Assembly (NCBI RefSeq): GCF_020731145.1
Contig: NZ_JAJFZN010000002.1
Span: 248,001-312,000 of the forward strand
Length of the DNA: 64,000 nucleotides
Direction: 5' to 3'
DNA from: Sneathiella sp. HT1-7
GTDB lineage: Bacteria; Pseudomonadota; Alphaproteobacteria; Sneathiellales; Sneathiellaceae
The translations under genes and the position numbers were made by a program. Position 1 is the first letter of the stretch. Each line of letters starts with the position of its first letter. The notes beneath the pieces are model-generated. The model saw nothing but the letters and a program-made list of their open reading frames with translations, did no database searches and was not told the origin of the DNA. Of the stretch, positions 7,831 to 15,911 are shown piece after piece.

Positions 7831-9183
7831 ATGAGCGATATCAAGAAATCAGGCGTGTCGCGTCGCGGCCTTCTCAAGGCTGGCGCTGTTGGCGGCCTGG
7901 TCGCCGCTACTCCAAGCATCTTTATAAAGAATGCCTGGGCGGAAGAATTCCGTAATAATCCGGAAAATTCAGGGGAGTTGAAGCTTGGCTTCAACGTACC
8001 GCAATCAGGTCCTTATGCGGACGAGGGAGCGGATGAACTCCGCGCTTATAAGCTGGCTGTGAAGCATCTGAATGGTGAAGGTGACGGCGGTATGCTGAAC
8101 ACTTTCAAGCCATCCATGCTGACCGGGAATGGCGTTCTCGGCAAGAAAGTTACTTATTCAACTGGCGATACGCAGACGAAATCTGATGCTGCGCGCGCAT
8201 CAGCCAAACGCATGATCGAAAAAGATGGCGTGCTGATGGTTACTGGCGGTTCTTCTTCCGGTGTTGCTGTCGCGGTGCAGTCGCTCTGTCAGGAACAGGG
8301 TATCATCTTTATGGCAGGCCTGACCCATTCCAATGATACAACGGGTAAAGACAAGCGTCGCTATGGCTTCCGGCACTTCTTCAATGCCTATATGTCCGGT
8401 GCGGCACTGGCGCCTGTGTTGAATAAGGAATATGGCTCTGACCGTCGGGCATACCATTTGACGGCGGATTATACTTGGGGCTGGACGCAGGAAGAATCTA
8501 TCAAAAACTCGACTGAGGCCCTTGGTTGGGAGACAGTCAATGCGGTCAAGACCCCGGTTGGTGCAGGTGACTTCTCGCAGTATATCACGCCGGTTCTAAA
8601 CTCAGGTGCAGATGTTCTTATCCTCAACCATTATGGCAAGGATATGATTAACTCACTTAGTCAGGCTGTCCAATTCGGTCTGCGAGACAAGCAGGTCAAC
8701 GGCAAGAACTTCGAGATTGTGGTGCCGCTCTTCTCGCGTCTGATGGCGCAGGGTGCTGGTGATGCGATCAAGGGAATTCTTGGCACGACGAACTGGAACT
8801 GGTCGTTGCAGGATGAAGGATCGAAAGCTTTTGTTCAGTCCTTCGGTGCGGAATATGGCGCACCGCCTTCCATGGCTGCGCACACCTGTTATGTTCAGAC
8901 ATTGCTGTATGCGAATGCCTGCGAAATGGCCGGTACATTCTATCCGCCAGAGGTCATCAAGCAGCTTGAGGGTTTCAACTTCGACGGTATGGGCAATGGC
9001 CCGACACTGTATCGCGCAGAAGATCACCAATGCTTCAAAGATGTCCTTGTGGTGCGCGGTAATGACAACCCGTCAAGCCAGTTCGATCTCCTAAAGGTGG
9101 TTGACGTTACGCCACGGGCCCAGGTTGAGTATGACTGGACCATCTTCGGCGGCGAGCTTGGTCCGTACGAAGTTAAGATGTAA
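7831..9183 (+). CDS. ABC transporter substrate-binding protein, LIV/amide type, Tat-exported
   Basis: A periplasmic binding protein of 450 residues, type I fold (Peripla_BP_6 class), and the specificity component of the importer encoded by the next four genes. The N-terminus is a Tat signal with S-R-R-G-L-L-K at residues 10-16 and a likely cut after A37 (NAWA). The mature part begins ELKLGFNVPQSGPYADEG, typical of LIV-family receptors. The ATG at 7831 follows TATGGGAGAC; the frame is open further upstream, but that would displace the twin arginines. The Tat route is less common for this family and suggests folding before export. The substrate is unknown; linkage to acetyl-CoA synthetase and an ScfR-type regulator suggests a short-chain acid rather than an amino acid. 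Confidence 0.85.
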   Translation: MSDIKKSGVSRRGLLKAGAVGGLVAATPSIFIKNAWAEEFRNNPENSGELKLGFNVPQSGPYADEGADELRAYKLAVKHLNGEGDGGMLNTFKPSMLTGNGVLGKKVTYSTGDTQTKSDAARASAKRMIEKDGVLMVTGGSSSGVAVAVQSLCQEQGIIFMAGLTHSNDTTGKDKRRYGFRHFFNAYMSGAALAPVLNKEYGSDRRAYHLTADYTWGWTQEESIKNSTEALGWETVNAVKTPVGAGDFSQYITPVLNSGADVLILNHYGKDMINSLSQAVQFGLRDKQVNGKNFEIVVPLFSRLMAQGAGDAIKGILGTTNWNWSLQDEGSKAFVQSFGAEYGAPPSMAAHTCYVQTLLYANACEMAGTFYPPEVIKQLEGFNFDGMGNGPTLYRAEDHQCFKDVLVVRGNDNPSSQFDLLKVVDVTPRAQVEYDWTIFGGELGPYEVKM

Positions 9184-9196
9184 AATCTGAGACATC

Positions 9197-9235
9197 ACGC
9201 GGGTTGGCGTTTGCCGAGATGGCGCCAACCCGTGT
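9197..9235 (+). repeat. long intergenic hairpin between binding-protein and permease genes
   Basis: The arms at 9197-9209 and 9223-9235 pair over 13 bp (one G-T wobble; core CGGGTTGGCG / CGCCAACCCG) around a 13-base loop. No T-run follows, so it is not a standard terminator. Its place just after the binding-protein stop fits a 3'-end stabiliser or partial terminator that leaves more binding-protein mRNA than permease mRNA, as is known in other binding-protein-dependent operons. Confidence 0.65.
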
Positions 9236-9292
9236 ATCATCGAAGCGGATTAGCCGGCAACACAGTTTGCGCGGTTGTTTGGGGTAGATTTC

Positions 9293-10309
9293 ATGGATGC
9301 CATATTTATTCAAATATTGAATGGTCTGGATAAGGGGGCGGCGTATGCCCTGATTGCACTTGGCCTGACATTGGTGTTTGGGACGTTGGGAATTGTGAAC
9401 TTTGCTCATGGAGCCTTGTTCATGCTCGGGGCGTTTTGCGCTGTTACCTTTCAGAAACTTGTCACCATATCAGTTAAGGTTCGGGATGAGGGGGTAACTG
9501 CATTCGTTGCCTATAAGGAACAACCCTATCTCGAAACATGGTTTGGCGACACGGGCCGGATTATCATTGATTATTCTGTGCCACTCTCAATTCTGTTGGC
9601 CATTCCGTTTATGCTGCTGGTCGGCTATGTCATGGAACGAGGCTTGATCAAGCATTTCTACAAACGCCCCCATGCAGAGCAGATTTTGGTCACCTTCGGC
9701 CTTGCGATCGTTATTCAGGAAATTATCAAGGCGTATTTCGGGGCTAACCCGATACCGCAGCCCGCACCGGAAATCCTGGCGGGTAGCGCGAATGTTGGGG
9801 CTTGGGTCGGGCTTGGCAACAATCTTGTCTATCCATGGTGGCGCCTTATCTACCTTTGTTTTTCCGGATTAATTATATTTTCCGTGTTCGCCTTTTTGCA
9901 ATTTACGACTTACGGCATGGTCGTGCGCGCAGGTATGCGTGATCGGGAGACTGTTGGGCTTCTCGGTATTAATATCGAGCGGCGCTTCACTATTGTGTTT
10001 GCCATTGCGGCTGTCGTTGCGGGTGTTGCGGGCGTGATGTATACGCCGATCCTGCCGCCTGATTACCATCTCGGTATGGATTTTCTGGTGCTTTCCTTCG
10101 TTGTTGTTGTTGTGGGTGGCATGGGGTCTCTTGGTGGCGCGGTGCTCGCCGGGTTCCTGTTGGGGATTGTACAATCTTTCGCCTCGATGAATGAAGTTAA
10201 GGAGATATTCCCTGGGATCGACCAGATTATTCTATATCTCGTCGCCGTTGTAATTTTGCTGGTCTTACCACGCGGTCTTATGGGCCGGGCTGGAGTGATG
10301 GATGACTAA
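9293..10309 (+). CDS. branched-chain amino acid-type ABC permease (LivH-like)
   Basis: An inner-membrane permease of 338 residues, the LivH half of the HAAT-family importer. The N-terminal segment reads [21 protein letters not shown] then [13 protein letters not shown], the hallmark start of LivH proteins. The C-terminal half holds the coupling region [19 protein letters not shown]. An insert of about 40 residues between TM1 and TM2 ([26 protein letters not shown] part) is longer than in ordinary LivH proteins. I chose ATG 9293, preceded by GGGGTAG, over an upstream TTG at 9275. The gene overlaps the next permease gene by 8 bases. Confidence 0.87.
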   Translation: MDAIFIQILNGLDKGAAYALIALGLTLVFGTLGIVNFAHGALFMLGAFCAVTFQKLVTISVKVRDEGVTAFVAYKEQPYLETWFGDTGRIIIDYSVPLSILLAIPFMLLVGYVMERGLIKHFYKRPHAEQILVTFGLAIVIQEIIKAYFGANPIPQPAPEILAGSANVGAWVGLGNNLVYPWWRLIYLCFSGLIIFSVFAFLQFTTYGMVVRAGMRDRETVGLLGINIERRFTIVFAIAAVVAGVAGVMYTPILPPDYHLGMDFLVLSFVVVVVGGMGSLGGAVLAGFLLGIVQSFASMNEVKEIFPGIDQIILYLVAVVILLVLPRGLMGRAGVMDD

Positions 10310-11459
10310 TACCAAGAAGCCGCTTCTTAATGATGCGTTTGTCGTAATCATTTTTGCCGCCGCCATCTTGGCGATGCCGATCTGGCTTGATCCGATTGGC
10401 GGCAATTATCCGGATCTGCTGCAGAAATTTGCTATTTATGGAATTTTTGCCATTGGATTTAACATCCTTTTTGGCTTGACCGGCTATCTATCTTTCGGTC
10501 ACGCAGCATTTCTCGGTGTTGGTTCATATGCCGCCGTATGGTCGTTCAAGCTGTTGACCATGAATGTCCTTCCGGCAGTGGTTTTCGGGGTTTTGTTTGC
10601 AGGGATACTTGCTGCAATCATCGGCTTTCTGAGTTTGCGCCGGACGGGGATTTACTTCTCGATCCTTACGCTGGCCTTTGCGCAGATGTCCTACAACCTC
10701 GCTTATTCGGTGCTCACGCCGATAACAAACGGGGAAACAGGATTGCAATTGGCCCGTTCCGATCCACGCATCCTTGATAGTCTGTTCTCAGATGGTTCGG
10801 TAGGAGCGGGACTTCCGAGTACGGATCTCTTCGGTGAAACGATGAGTGGCTATCCCGGCTTTTATTTCTGCGCCGTTCTGCTGATTATCTGTTTTTATAT
10901 TTCCTTGCGTATTTTCCGGTCTCCTTTCGGATTGATGCTGAAAGGGATCAAGTCTAACCAGAACCGGATGAAATATACGGGATTAAACACGCGGCCCTAT
11001 ATGCTGACGGCGTTTATCATTTCCGGCATGTATGCCGGATTGGCAGGTAGCCTGCTCGCAGTAACTGATCCACTGGCCGGTGCGGAGAGAATGCAGTGGA
11101 CAGCTTCGGGCGAAGTTGTCCTGATGACCATCCTTGGCGGTGCCGGAACACTTGTCGGACCGATGCTCGGTGCGGGTTTGATAAAGTATTTTGAAAATAT
11201 CTTTTCCTCCTTCGATGATAATGTGCTGACGCAGGCCTTCTCCTTCCTTCCTGACAGCGTTGTTGAGTTTGTGGTGCCGGTCGTCGGCCTTTTCGTTGGC
11301 AGTGGTTGGCATCTGACATTGGGATTATTGTTTATGATCATTGTGATTTTCCTGCCCGGCGGGCTGGTGGAAGGTTTCCGCCGTATCGTCAATTATTTCA
11401 GGTCTGGCGGGAAAACGAAGCCGCAGTCCGTAGAAGCGCATAATCAGGCTGGCGAGTAA
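10302..11459 (+). CDS. branched-chain amino acid-type ABC permease (LivM-like)
   Basis: A second inner-membrane permease of 385 residues, pairing with the LivH-like protein to form the channel. Typical LivM segments are [36 protein letters not shown], the coupling motif [19 protein letters not shown], and [20 protein letters not shown] loop of about 45 residues after the middle membrane segments ([17 protein letters not shown] region) is longer than in Liv prototypes. The start overlaps the preceding stop, and the ATPase gene follows after 11 bases, so the four transport genes form one operon. Confidence 0.87.
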   Translation: MTNTKKPLLNDAFVVIIFAAAILAMPIWLDPIGGNYPDLLQKFAIYGIFAIGFNILFGLTGYLSFGHAAFLGVGSYAAVWSFKLLTMNVLPAVVFGVLFAGILAAIIGFLSLRRTGIYFSILTLAFAQMSYNLAYSVLTPITNGETGLQLARSDPRILDSLFSDGSVGAGLPSTDLFGETMSGYPGFYFCAVLLIICFYISLRIFRSPFGLMLKGIKSNQNRMKYTGLNTRPYMLTAFIISGMYAGLAGSLLAVTDPLAGAERMQWTASGEVVLMTILGGAGTLVGPMLGAGLIKYFENIFSSFDDNVLTQAFSFLPDSVVEFVVPVVGLFVGSGWHLTLGLLFMIIVIFLPGGLVEGFRRIVNYFRSGGKTKPQSVEAHNQAGE

Positions 11460-11470
11460 AAGGGTAAATC

Positions 11471-12229
11471 ATGGGCGATCTCGTTCTTCATCTGGAAAAT
11501 ATCAATAAAAGCTTTGGCGGACTTAGTGCGCTTTCTGATGTCAATTTGCATGTGGAGGAAGGGACGACGCATGCCATTATTGGCCCGAATGGCGCGGGAA
11601 AATCGACGCTACTGAATGTTTGTATAGGTCGATTAAAGCCCGATACCGGGGCTGTGACTTTCGGAGGCGAGGTTTTGACGGGCAAGCAGCCCCATGAAAT
11701 CGCCCAACTTGGTGTTGCCCGGGTTTTTCAGACACCAGAGATTTTTCAGGAAATGACACTGATTGAGAATGTCATGATCCCGGCCCTTTCTCATCGCGAT
11801 GGCGCGTTCCGGTTAAATGCCGCCGAATTATTGAGCCGGCAAGGGGAACTCCGTGATGAGGCGGAGCATATTCTAGAAGATGTGGGACTAAAAGACATGA
11901 TGAGGACTGAAGCCGGAAGCCTCAGTCGCGGAGATAAACGTCGGCTGGAGCTTGGCATGTGTCTGATATTGCGGCCACGGCTTTTACTTCTCGACGAGCC
12001 GACTGCGGGCATGGCGCGCCATGATACAAACCAAACAATAGAACTTTTAAAGAAGATTAAGTCACGTGGCATGACAAAAGTCATTATCGAGCATGACATG
12101 CATGTTGTTTTTAGTCTGGCGGATAAGGTGAGTGTTCTGGCGAGGGGACAGATCATTGCTGGTGGCGATCCTCAGAGCGTACGCGAGGATCCGAAGGTCA
12201 AGGAAGCGTATTTGGGAGGGGCAAATTAA
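11471..12229 (+). CDS. ABC transporter ATP-binding protein (LivG-like)
   Basis: A cytoplasmic ATPase of 252 residues that energises the importer. The Walker A motif GPNGAGKST is at 38-46, Walker B is LLLLDEPTAGM, and the switch histidine lies in VIIEHDMHVVF. The signature region reads LSRGDKRRLELG, where LivG proteins usually have LS(Y/H)G-x-Q/K. The C-terminal extension (GGDPQSVREDPKVKEAYLGG) is the standard LivG tail. The ATG follows AAAAGGGTAAATC. The TAA overlaps the ATG of the livF-like gene (TAATG). Confidence 0.88.
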   Translation: MGDLVLHLENINKSFGGLSALSDVNLHVEEGTTHAIIGPNGAGKSTLLNVCIGRLKPDTGAVTFGGEVLTGKQPHEIAQLGVARVFQTPEIFQEMTLIENVMIPALSHRDGAFRLNAAELLSRQGELRDEAEHILEDVGLKDMMRTEAGSLSRGDKRRLELGMCLILRPRLLLLDEPTAGMARHDTNQTIELLKKIKSRGMTKVIIEHDMHVVFSLADKVSVLARGQIIAGGDPQSVREDPKVKEAYLGGAN

Positions 12230-12954
12230 TGTCTGAGACATCGGAAAAAATGCCCTATTTTAGTGTGAAAGATATCCATGCTTACTATGGCGAATCCTAT
12301 ATCGTGCAAGGTGTTTCCTTTGATGTTGAGGAAGGGGACATCGTCGCTTTGCTTGGCCGGAACGGTGCCGGAAAAACGTCCACTTTACGAGCGCTTGCCC
12401 GGGTTGACAGCCCGGCCTTGAAGCGGGGGGAGATCTATCTCAATGGTGAGGCAATTCACCCTCTCAAGGCCTATCAGGCCGCACGCGCCGGTATCCAGCT
12501 TGTGCCAGAAGATCGTCGTATCATTGGCGGGCTGACTGTAGAAGAGAATTTAGAGCTTTCGCAGGTGGCAGAACCTAAGGGATGGGAAATAGAGCGTATC
12601 TATGATCATTTCCCGCGGCTCGGTGAACGGCGAAATCAGGATGCGATAACGATGTCTGGTGGGGAGCAGCAAATGCTGGCCGTTGCGAGGGCGCTCGCGC
12701 GGGATGTGAAATTGTTGTTCCTGGATGAACCATATGAGGGCCTCGCCCCGGTTATTGTTCAGGAAATTGAGAAAATTCTGCTCGAAGTCAAAAAGCTGGG
12801 TATTACCACGATTATCGTCGAACAGAACGCAGTTGCGGCATTGCAGCTTGCTGACAAGGCGCTTATTCTGGATATGGGGCAGATTGCGTTTCGTGGAACG
12901 GCGCAGCAGGTTTTGGACGACCAAGAGTTACGGCATGAATATCTTGCGATCTGA
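12229..12954 (+). CDS. ABC transporter ATP-binding protein (LivF-like)
   Basis: The second ATPase of the importer, 241 residues. Walker A is GRNGAGKTS, the signature MSGGEQQML, Walker B LLFLDEPYEGLAP, followed by TIIVEQNA, the usual LivF Q-N switch form. The substitution PYEGLAP for PTxGLAP is also seen in ATPases of amide/urea-like systems. The start shares a base with the livG-like stop. After its stop, 130 bases without a recognisable terminator lead to acetyl-CoA synthetase, so read-through into acsA is possible. Confidence 0.88.
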   Translation: MSETSEKMPYFSVKDIHAYYGESYIVQGVSFDVEEGDIVALLGRNGAGKTSTLRALARVDSPALKRGEIYLNGEAIHPLKAYQAARAGIQLVPEDRRIIGGLTVEENLELSQVAEPKGWEIERIYDHFPRLGERRNQDAITMSGGEQQMLAVARALARDVKLLFLDEPYEGLAPVIVQEIEKILLEVKKLGITTIIVEQNAVAALQLADKALILDMGQIAFRGTAQQVLDDQELRHEYLAI

Positions 12955-13084
12955 ACGAGAGAGTTTCAGAATTTTCTGACATTTAGGTTGTATTTAGGTG
13001 GAGACGACCGCATAAATATCCTGTCGATTACCGCCGATACTTTGACGTTGAAAAACTGTATGTTGGGTGAAAGGACTTAGAAGG

Positions 13085-15025
13085 ATGTCAGCAAAGGATC
13101 TATATCCCGTACCTGAGGAACTTGCGAAAACAGCTTGGGCCGATAAAACGAGTTACCAGGCGATGTACCGCGCATCGGTTGAAGATCCCGATGCCTTCTG
13201 GGGTGAGCATGGAAAACGGATTGACTGGATCAAGCCGTATACAAAAGTAAAAGATGTCTCCTTTGCCAAGGACGACTTGCATATCAAATGGTTCTATGAC
13301 GGGACGTTAAACGTCAGTTACAACTGTCTCGACCGTCATCTGGAAAAACGCGGCGACAGCCCTGCCATTATCTGGGAAGGGGACGATCCGAATGACGACA
13401 AGACCCTGACTTATCGCGAATTACATGCTGAGGTATGTAAATTCTCGAACGTGCTTAAGGCTCAGGGCATCAAGAAAGGGGATCGCGTTACGCTCTATAT
13501 GCCGATGATCGTCGAGGCGGCGGTGGCGATGTTGGCCTGCACGCGCATAGGAGCGGTTCATTCCATTGTGTTTGGCGGGTTCTCTCCAGATGCGCTCGCA
13601 GGACGAATTCGGGATTGTAAATCAAATTGTGTGATTACTGCCGACGAAGGAGTTCGAGGGGGGCGTCCAATTCCCCTGAAAGCTAATACAGATGAAGCGC
13701 TGGCGGAATGTCCAGATTGCACAACCTGTATTGTTGTCAAGCGCACCGGCGGAGACGTTGAGTGGGTTGAAGGTCGGGATGTTTGGTATCACGAGGAAAT
13801 GGACAAGGTTGATGCAGACTGCCCGCCTGCGGAAATGAACGCGGAAGATCCCTTGTTCATTCTGTACACCTCCGGTTCGACAGGCCAGCCAAAGGGTGTG
13901 CTACATACCACTGGCGGCTATATCGTTTACGCGGCGATGACCCATCGCTATGTATTTGACTATCATGATGGCGACATTTACTGGTGTACGGCGGATGTCG
14001 GCTGGGTAACGGGACATAGTTATATCGTTTACGGGCCGCTTGCCAATGGTGCGACGACCTTGATGTTCGAGGGTGTGCCGAACTATCCTACGGTCTCGCG
14101 TTTTTGGGAAGTATGCGACAAGCATAAGGTCAATATTTTTTATACGGCACCAACGGCGATCCGTGCGCTGATGCGCGACGGAGATGAGCCAGTCAAGAAA
14201 ACCTCACGGAAGTCGCTTCGTCTGTTGGGATCAGTAGGGGAGCCTATCAACCCGGAAGCCTGGCGTTGGTATAATGACGTTGTCGGCGAGGGGAGATGCC
14301 CGATTGTTGATACCTGGTGGCAGACGGAAACGGGGGGCATTTTGATCTCGCCTCTGCCGGGGGCAACCGATTTGAAACCGGGGTCTGCAACACTTCCGTT
14401 CTTTGGCGTAGAACCGGTTATGGTCGATAACGACGGTGTTGTTCTGAAGGGGGCCTGTGAAGGCATGCTCTGTATCAAGGATAGTTGGCCCGGCCAGATG
14501 CGAACAGTATACGGTGACCATGAGCGGTTTATTCAGACCTACTTCTCTCATTTTGATGGCCTCTATTTTACAGGCGATGGCGCGAGGCGGGATGAAGATG
14601 GATACTATTGGATCACCGGACGCGTTGACGATGTGATCAATGTATCCGGCCACAGAATGGGAACCGCGGAGGTGGAAAGCGCTCTTGTGGCACACGAGCT
14701 TGTCGCAGAAGCCGCAGTCGTAGGGTATCCGCATGATATCAAAGGGCAGGGGATATATGCCTATGTTACCTTGACGGCGGGTGTCGCACCGTCGGAGGAT
14801 TTGCGTTCTGAACTTGTCAAATGGGTTCGTCATGAAATTGGCCCTATCGCCACTCCGGATCTGATCCAATGGGCGCCAGGATTACCAAAAACCCGTTCAG
14901 GCAAGATTATGCGGCGTATCTTGCGTAAAGTGGCAGAGAATGACTACGGCAGCCTCGGCGATACATCGACATTGGCTGAACCCACGGTTGTTGAGGAATT
15001 GATTGATAATAGGATGAATAAGTAA
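13085..15025 (+). CDS. acsA: acetyl-CoA synthetase (AMP-forming)
   Basis: A cytoplasmic enzyme of 646 residues that makes acetyl-CoA from acetate, ATP and CoA through acetyl-AMP; propionate is a usual side substrate. The adenylation motif is [19 protein letters not shown], and WWQTETGG and [20 protein letters not shown] follow in order. The C-terminal [11 protein letters not shown] places the conserved catalytic, acetylation-controlled lysine at K607. Length is normal for Acs (~650). The ATG at 13085 follows GTGAAAGGACTT; an upstream in-frame GTG at 13067 is less likely. The gene lies between a LIV-type importer and a CrbS-like kinase pair. Systems of the CrbS/R type control acs in gammaproteobacteria, so the context is functionally coherent. 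Confidence 0.93.
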   Translation: MSAKDLYPVPEELAKTAWADKTSYQAMYRASVEDPDAFWGEHGKRIDWIKPYTKVKDVSFAKDDLHIKWFYDGTLNVSYNCLDRHLEKRGDSPAIIWEGDDPNDDKTLTYRELHAEVCKFSNVLKAQGIKKGDRVTLYMPMIVEAAVAMLACTRIGAVHSIVFGGFSPDALAGRIRDCKSNCVITADEGVRGGRPIPLKANTDEALAECPDCTTCIVVKRTGGDVEWVEGRDVWYHEEMDKVDADCPPAEMNAEDPLFILYTSGSTGQPKGVLHTTGGYIVYAAMTHRYVFDYHDGDIYWCTADVGWVTGHSYIVYGPLANGATTLMFEGVPNYPTVSRFWEVCDKHKVNIFYTAPTAIRALMRDGDEPVKKTSRKSLRLLGSVGEPINPEAWRWYNDVVGEGRCPIVDTWWQTETGGILISPLPGATDLKPGSATLPFFGVEPVMVDNDGVVLKGACEGMLCIKDSWPGQMRTVYGDHERFIQTYFSHFDGLYFTGDGARRDEDGYYWITGRVDDVINVSGHRMGTAEVESALVAHELVAEAAVVGYPHDIKGQGIYAYVTLTAGVAPSEDLRSELVKWVRHEIGPIATPDLIQWAPGLPKTRSGKIMRRILRKVAENDYGSLGDTSTLAEPTVVEELIDNRMNK

Positions 15026-15037
15026 GCGTCTGCTTGT

Positions 15038-15056
15038 CTGCAAGAATCCTGCAAGA
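15038..15056. repeat. tandem CTGCAAGA repeat upstream of the response regulator gene
   Basis: CTGCAAGA occurs at 15038-15045 and again at 15049-15056, 11 bases apart, about one helical turn, just after the acsA stop and 152 bases before the response regulator. Such spacing is typical of paired protein half-sites. It resembles, but does not equal, the TTTGCAAA-type sites of ScfR regulators. Confidence 0.3.
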
Positions 15057-15207
15057 TTGACCGATGACAATATCCTAACAAATGGGGTATCTTTAACTAG
15101 CAGGAACCGAAGAATATCGGCTCCGATATGAGAGAGCTTCATCAGAAGCCGGAAAAAGTCGCGAGCCATCATAAATTCTCGGGAAAATCGAGGGAGCATA
15201 CCGCAGC

Positions 15208-15600
15208 ATGACGCATACAGTGCTTGTAGTGGAGGACGAGCCGAATATAGTTTTGTCCTTACAGTTTATCTTAAGGCAGGCGGGTTTCACCGTGCGGGTT
15301 GCACGCGATGGGGATCAGGCGTTGCGGGCAATAGAGGACTATGTGCCCGATCTGGTGATACTGGATATTATGTTGCCCAAGCAGGACGGATTTTCCGTAT
15401 GCGAAGCCATTCGTGCCAACGCTGCCTGTGCCAATGTAAAAATAATCATGCTATCGGCGAAAAGCCGGGAAGCAGACAAAGAGCGAGCCATTGCGCTTGG
15501 CGCTGATGAGTTTGTTACAAAACCCTTCTCCACGCGCGCGTTGGGTAAAATGGTAAAGGAAATTGTCGCCCCTGCGAGTTCGTCATTGCACGCTAAGTAA
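15208..15600 (+). CDS. single-domain response regulator (CheY-like)
   Basis: A receiver-only protein of 130 residues. The acidic pocket is E9/D10 (VVEDEPN), the phospho-acceptor is D53 (VILDIMLPKQDG), and the conserved lysine is K105 in FVTKPFS. No DNA-binding output domain follows. It precedes the symporter-type histidine kinase by two genes and is the obvious phosphotransfer partner. In CrbS/CrbR and CbrA/CbrB systems the regulator carries an output domain, so this protein must act through protein contacts, as a phosphate sink, or via another factor. The ATG has a poor Shine-Dalgarno sequence (GGGAGCATACCGCAGC). Confidence 0.88.
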   Translation: MTHTVLVVEDEPNIVLSLQFILRQAGFTVRVARDGDQALRAIEDYVPDLVILDIMLPKQDGFSVCEAIRANAACANVKIIMLSAKSREADKERAIALGADEFVTKPFSTRALGKMVKEIVAPASSSLHAK

Positions 15601-15641
15601 GCGCTAACAGTGAATGTAGGCGATAAGACGGGTATAGCTGG

Positions 15642-15911
15642 ATGATAAGAACAGGACGGAAAAAAGAATGGTCAATTCTTCTGTTTGTCGTCTGTTTTGT
15701 CAGTCTGATGCCGCCGGTTATTTCGCTCTTTGATATTCCGCTGCTTGTGTTCGACATTCCTCTCATCTTTCTGTTCATATTTGGGGTTTGGGCCTTTGCA
15801 ATTGCAATGACAGCGGTGGGCGCTCGACGAGGTCCGGAGAAGTCCATTGGTCCCCCCGAGGCCGAAAGGGGCATCGCCAATGCAGCCGACTCTGTCCGAG
15901 GAAAGCAGTAA
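15642..15911 (+). CDS. small membrane protein preceding a symporter-type histidine kinase
   Basis: An 89-residue protein with a basic N-terminus (MIRTGRKKEW), two closely spaced membrane helices at about residues 12-29 and 33-58, and a polar C-terminal tail. Its TAA shares one base with the kinase ATG, so translation is coupled. Small two-helix proteins commonly accompany sodium/solute symporters as accessory subunits; by analogy this one may assemble with the symporter-like sensor domain of the kinase. That role is inference. Confidence 0.7.
   Translation: MIRTGRKKEWSILLFVVCFVSLMPPVISLFDIPLLVFDIPLIFLFIFGVWAFAIAMTAVGARRGPEKSIGPPEAERGIANAADSVRGKQ

Noticed and set aside
12966-12979. Inverted repeat TCAGAA-TT-TTCTGA between the livF-like gene and acsA
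   Set aside because: It is short and A/T-rich with a two-base loop and no T-run; it could be chance.
14231-14869. Minus-strand open frame of 212 codons inside acsA
   Set aside because: It lies within the conserved acetyl-CoA synthetase reading frame on the plus strand and matches no family.
15788-15910. Upstream extension of the symporter-kinase reading frame
   Set aside because: It overlaps the small two-helix protein gene completely; the ATG at 15911 gives a correct first membrane helix and a TAATG overlap.
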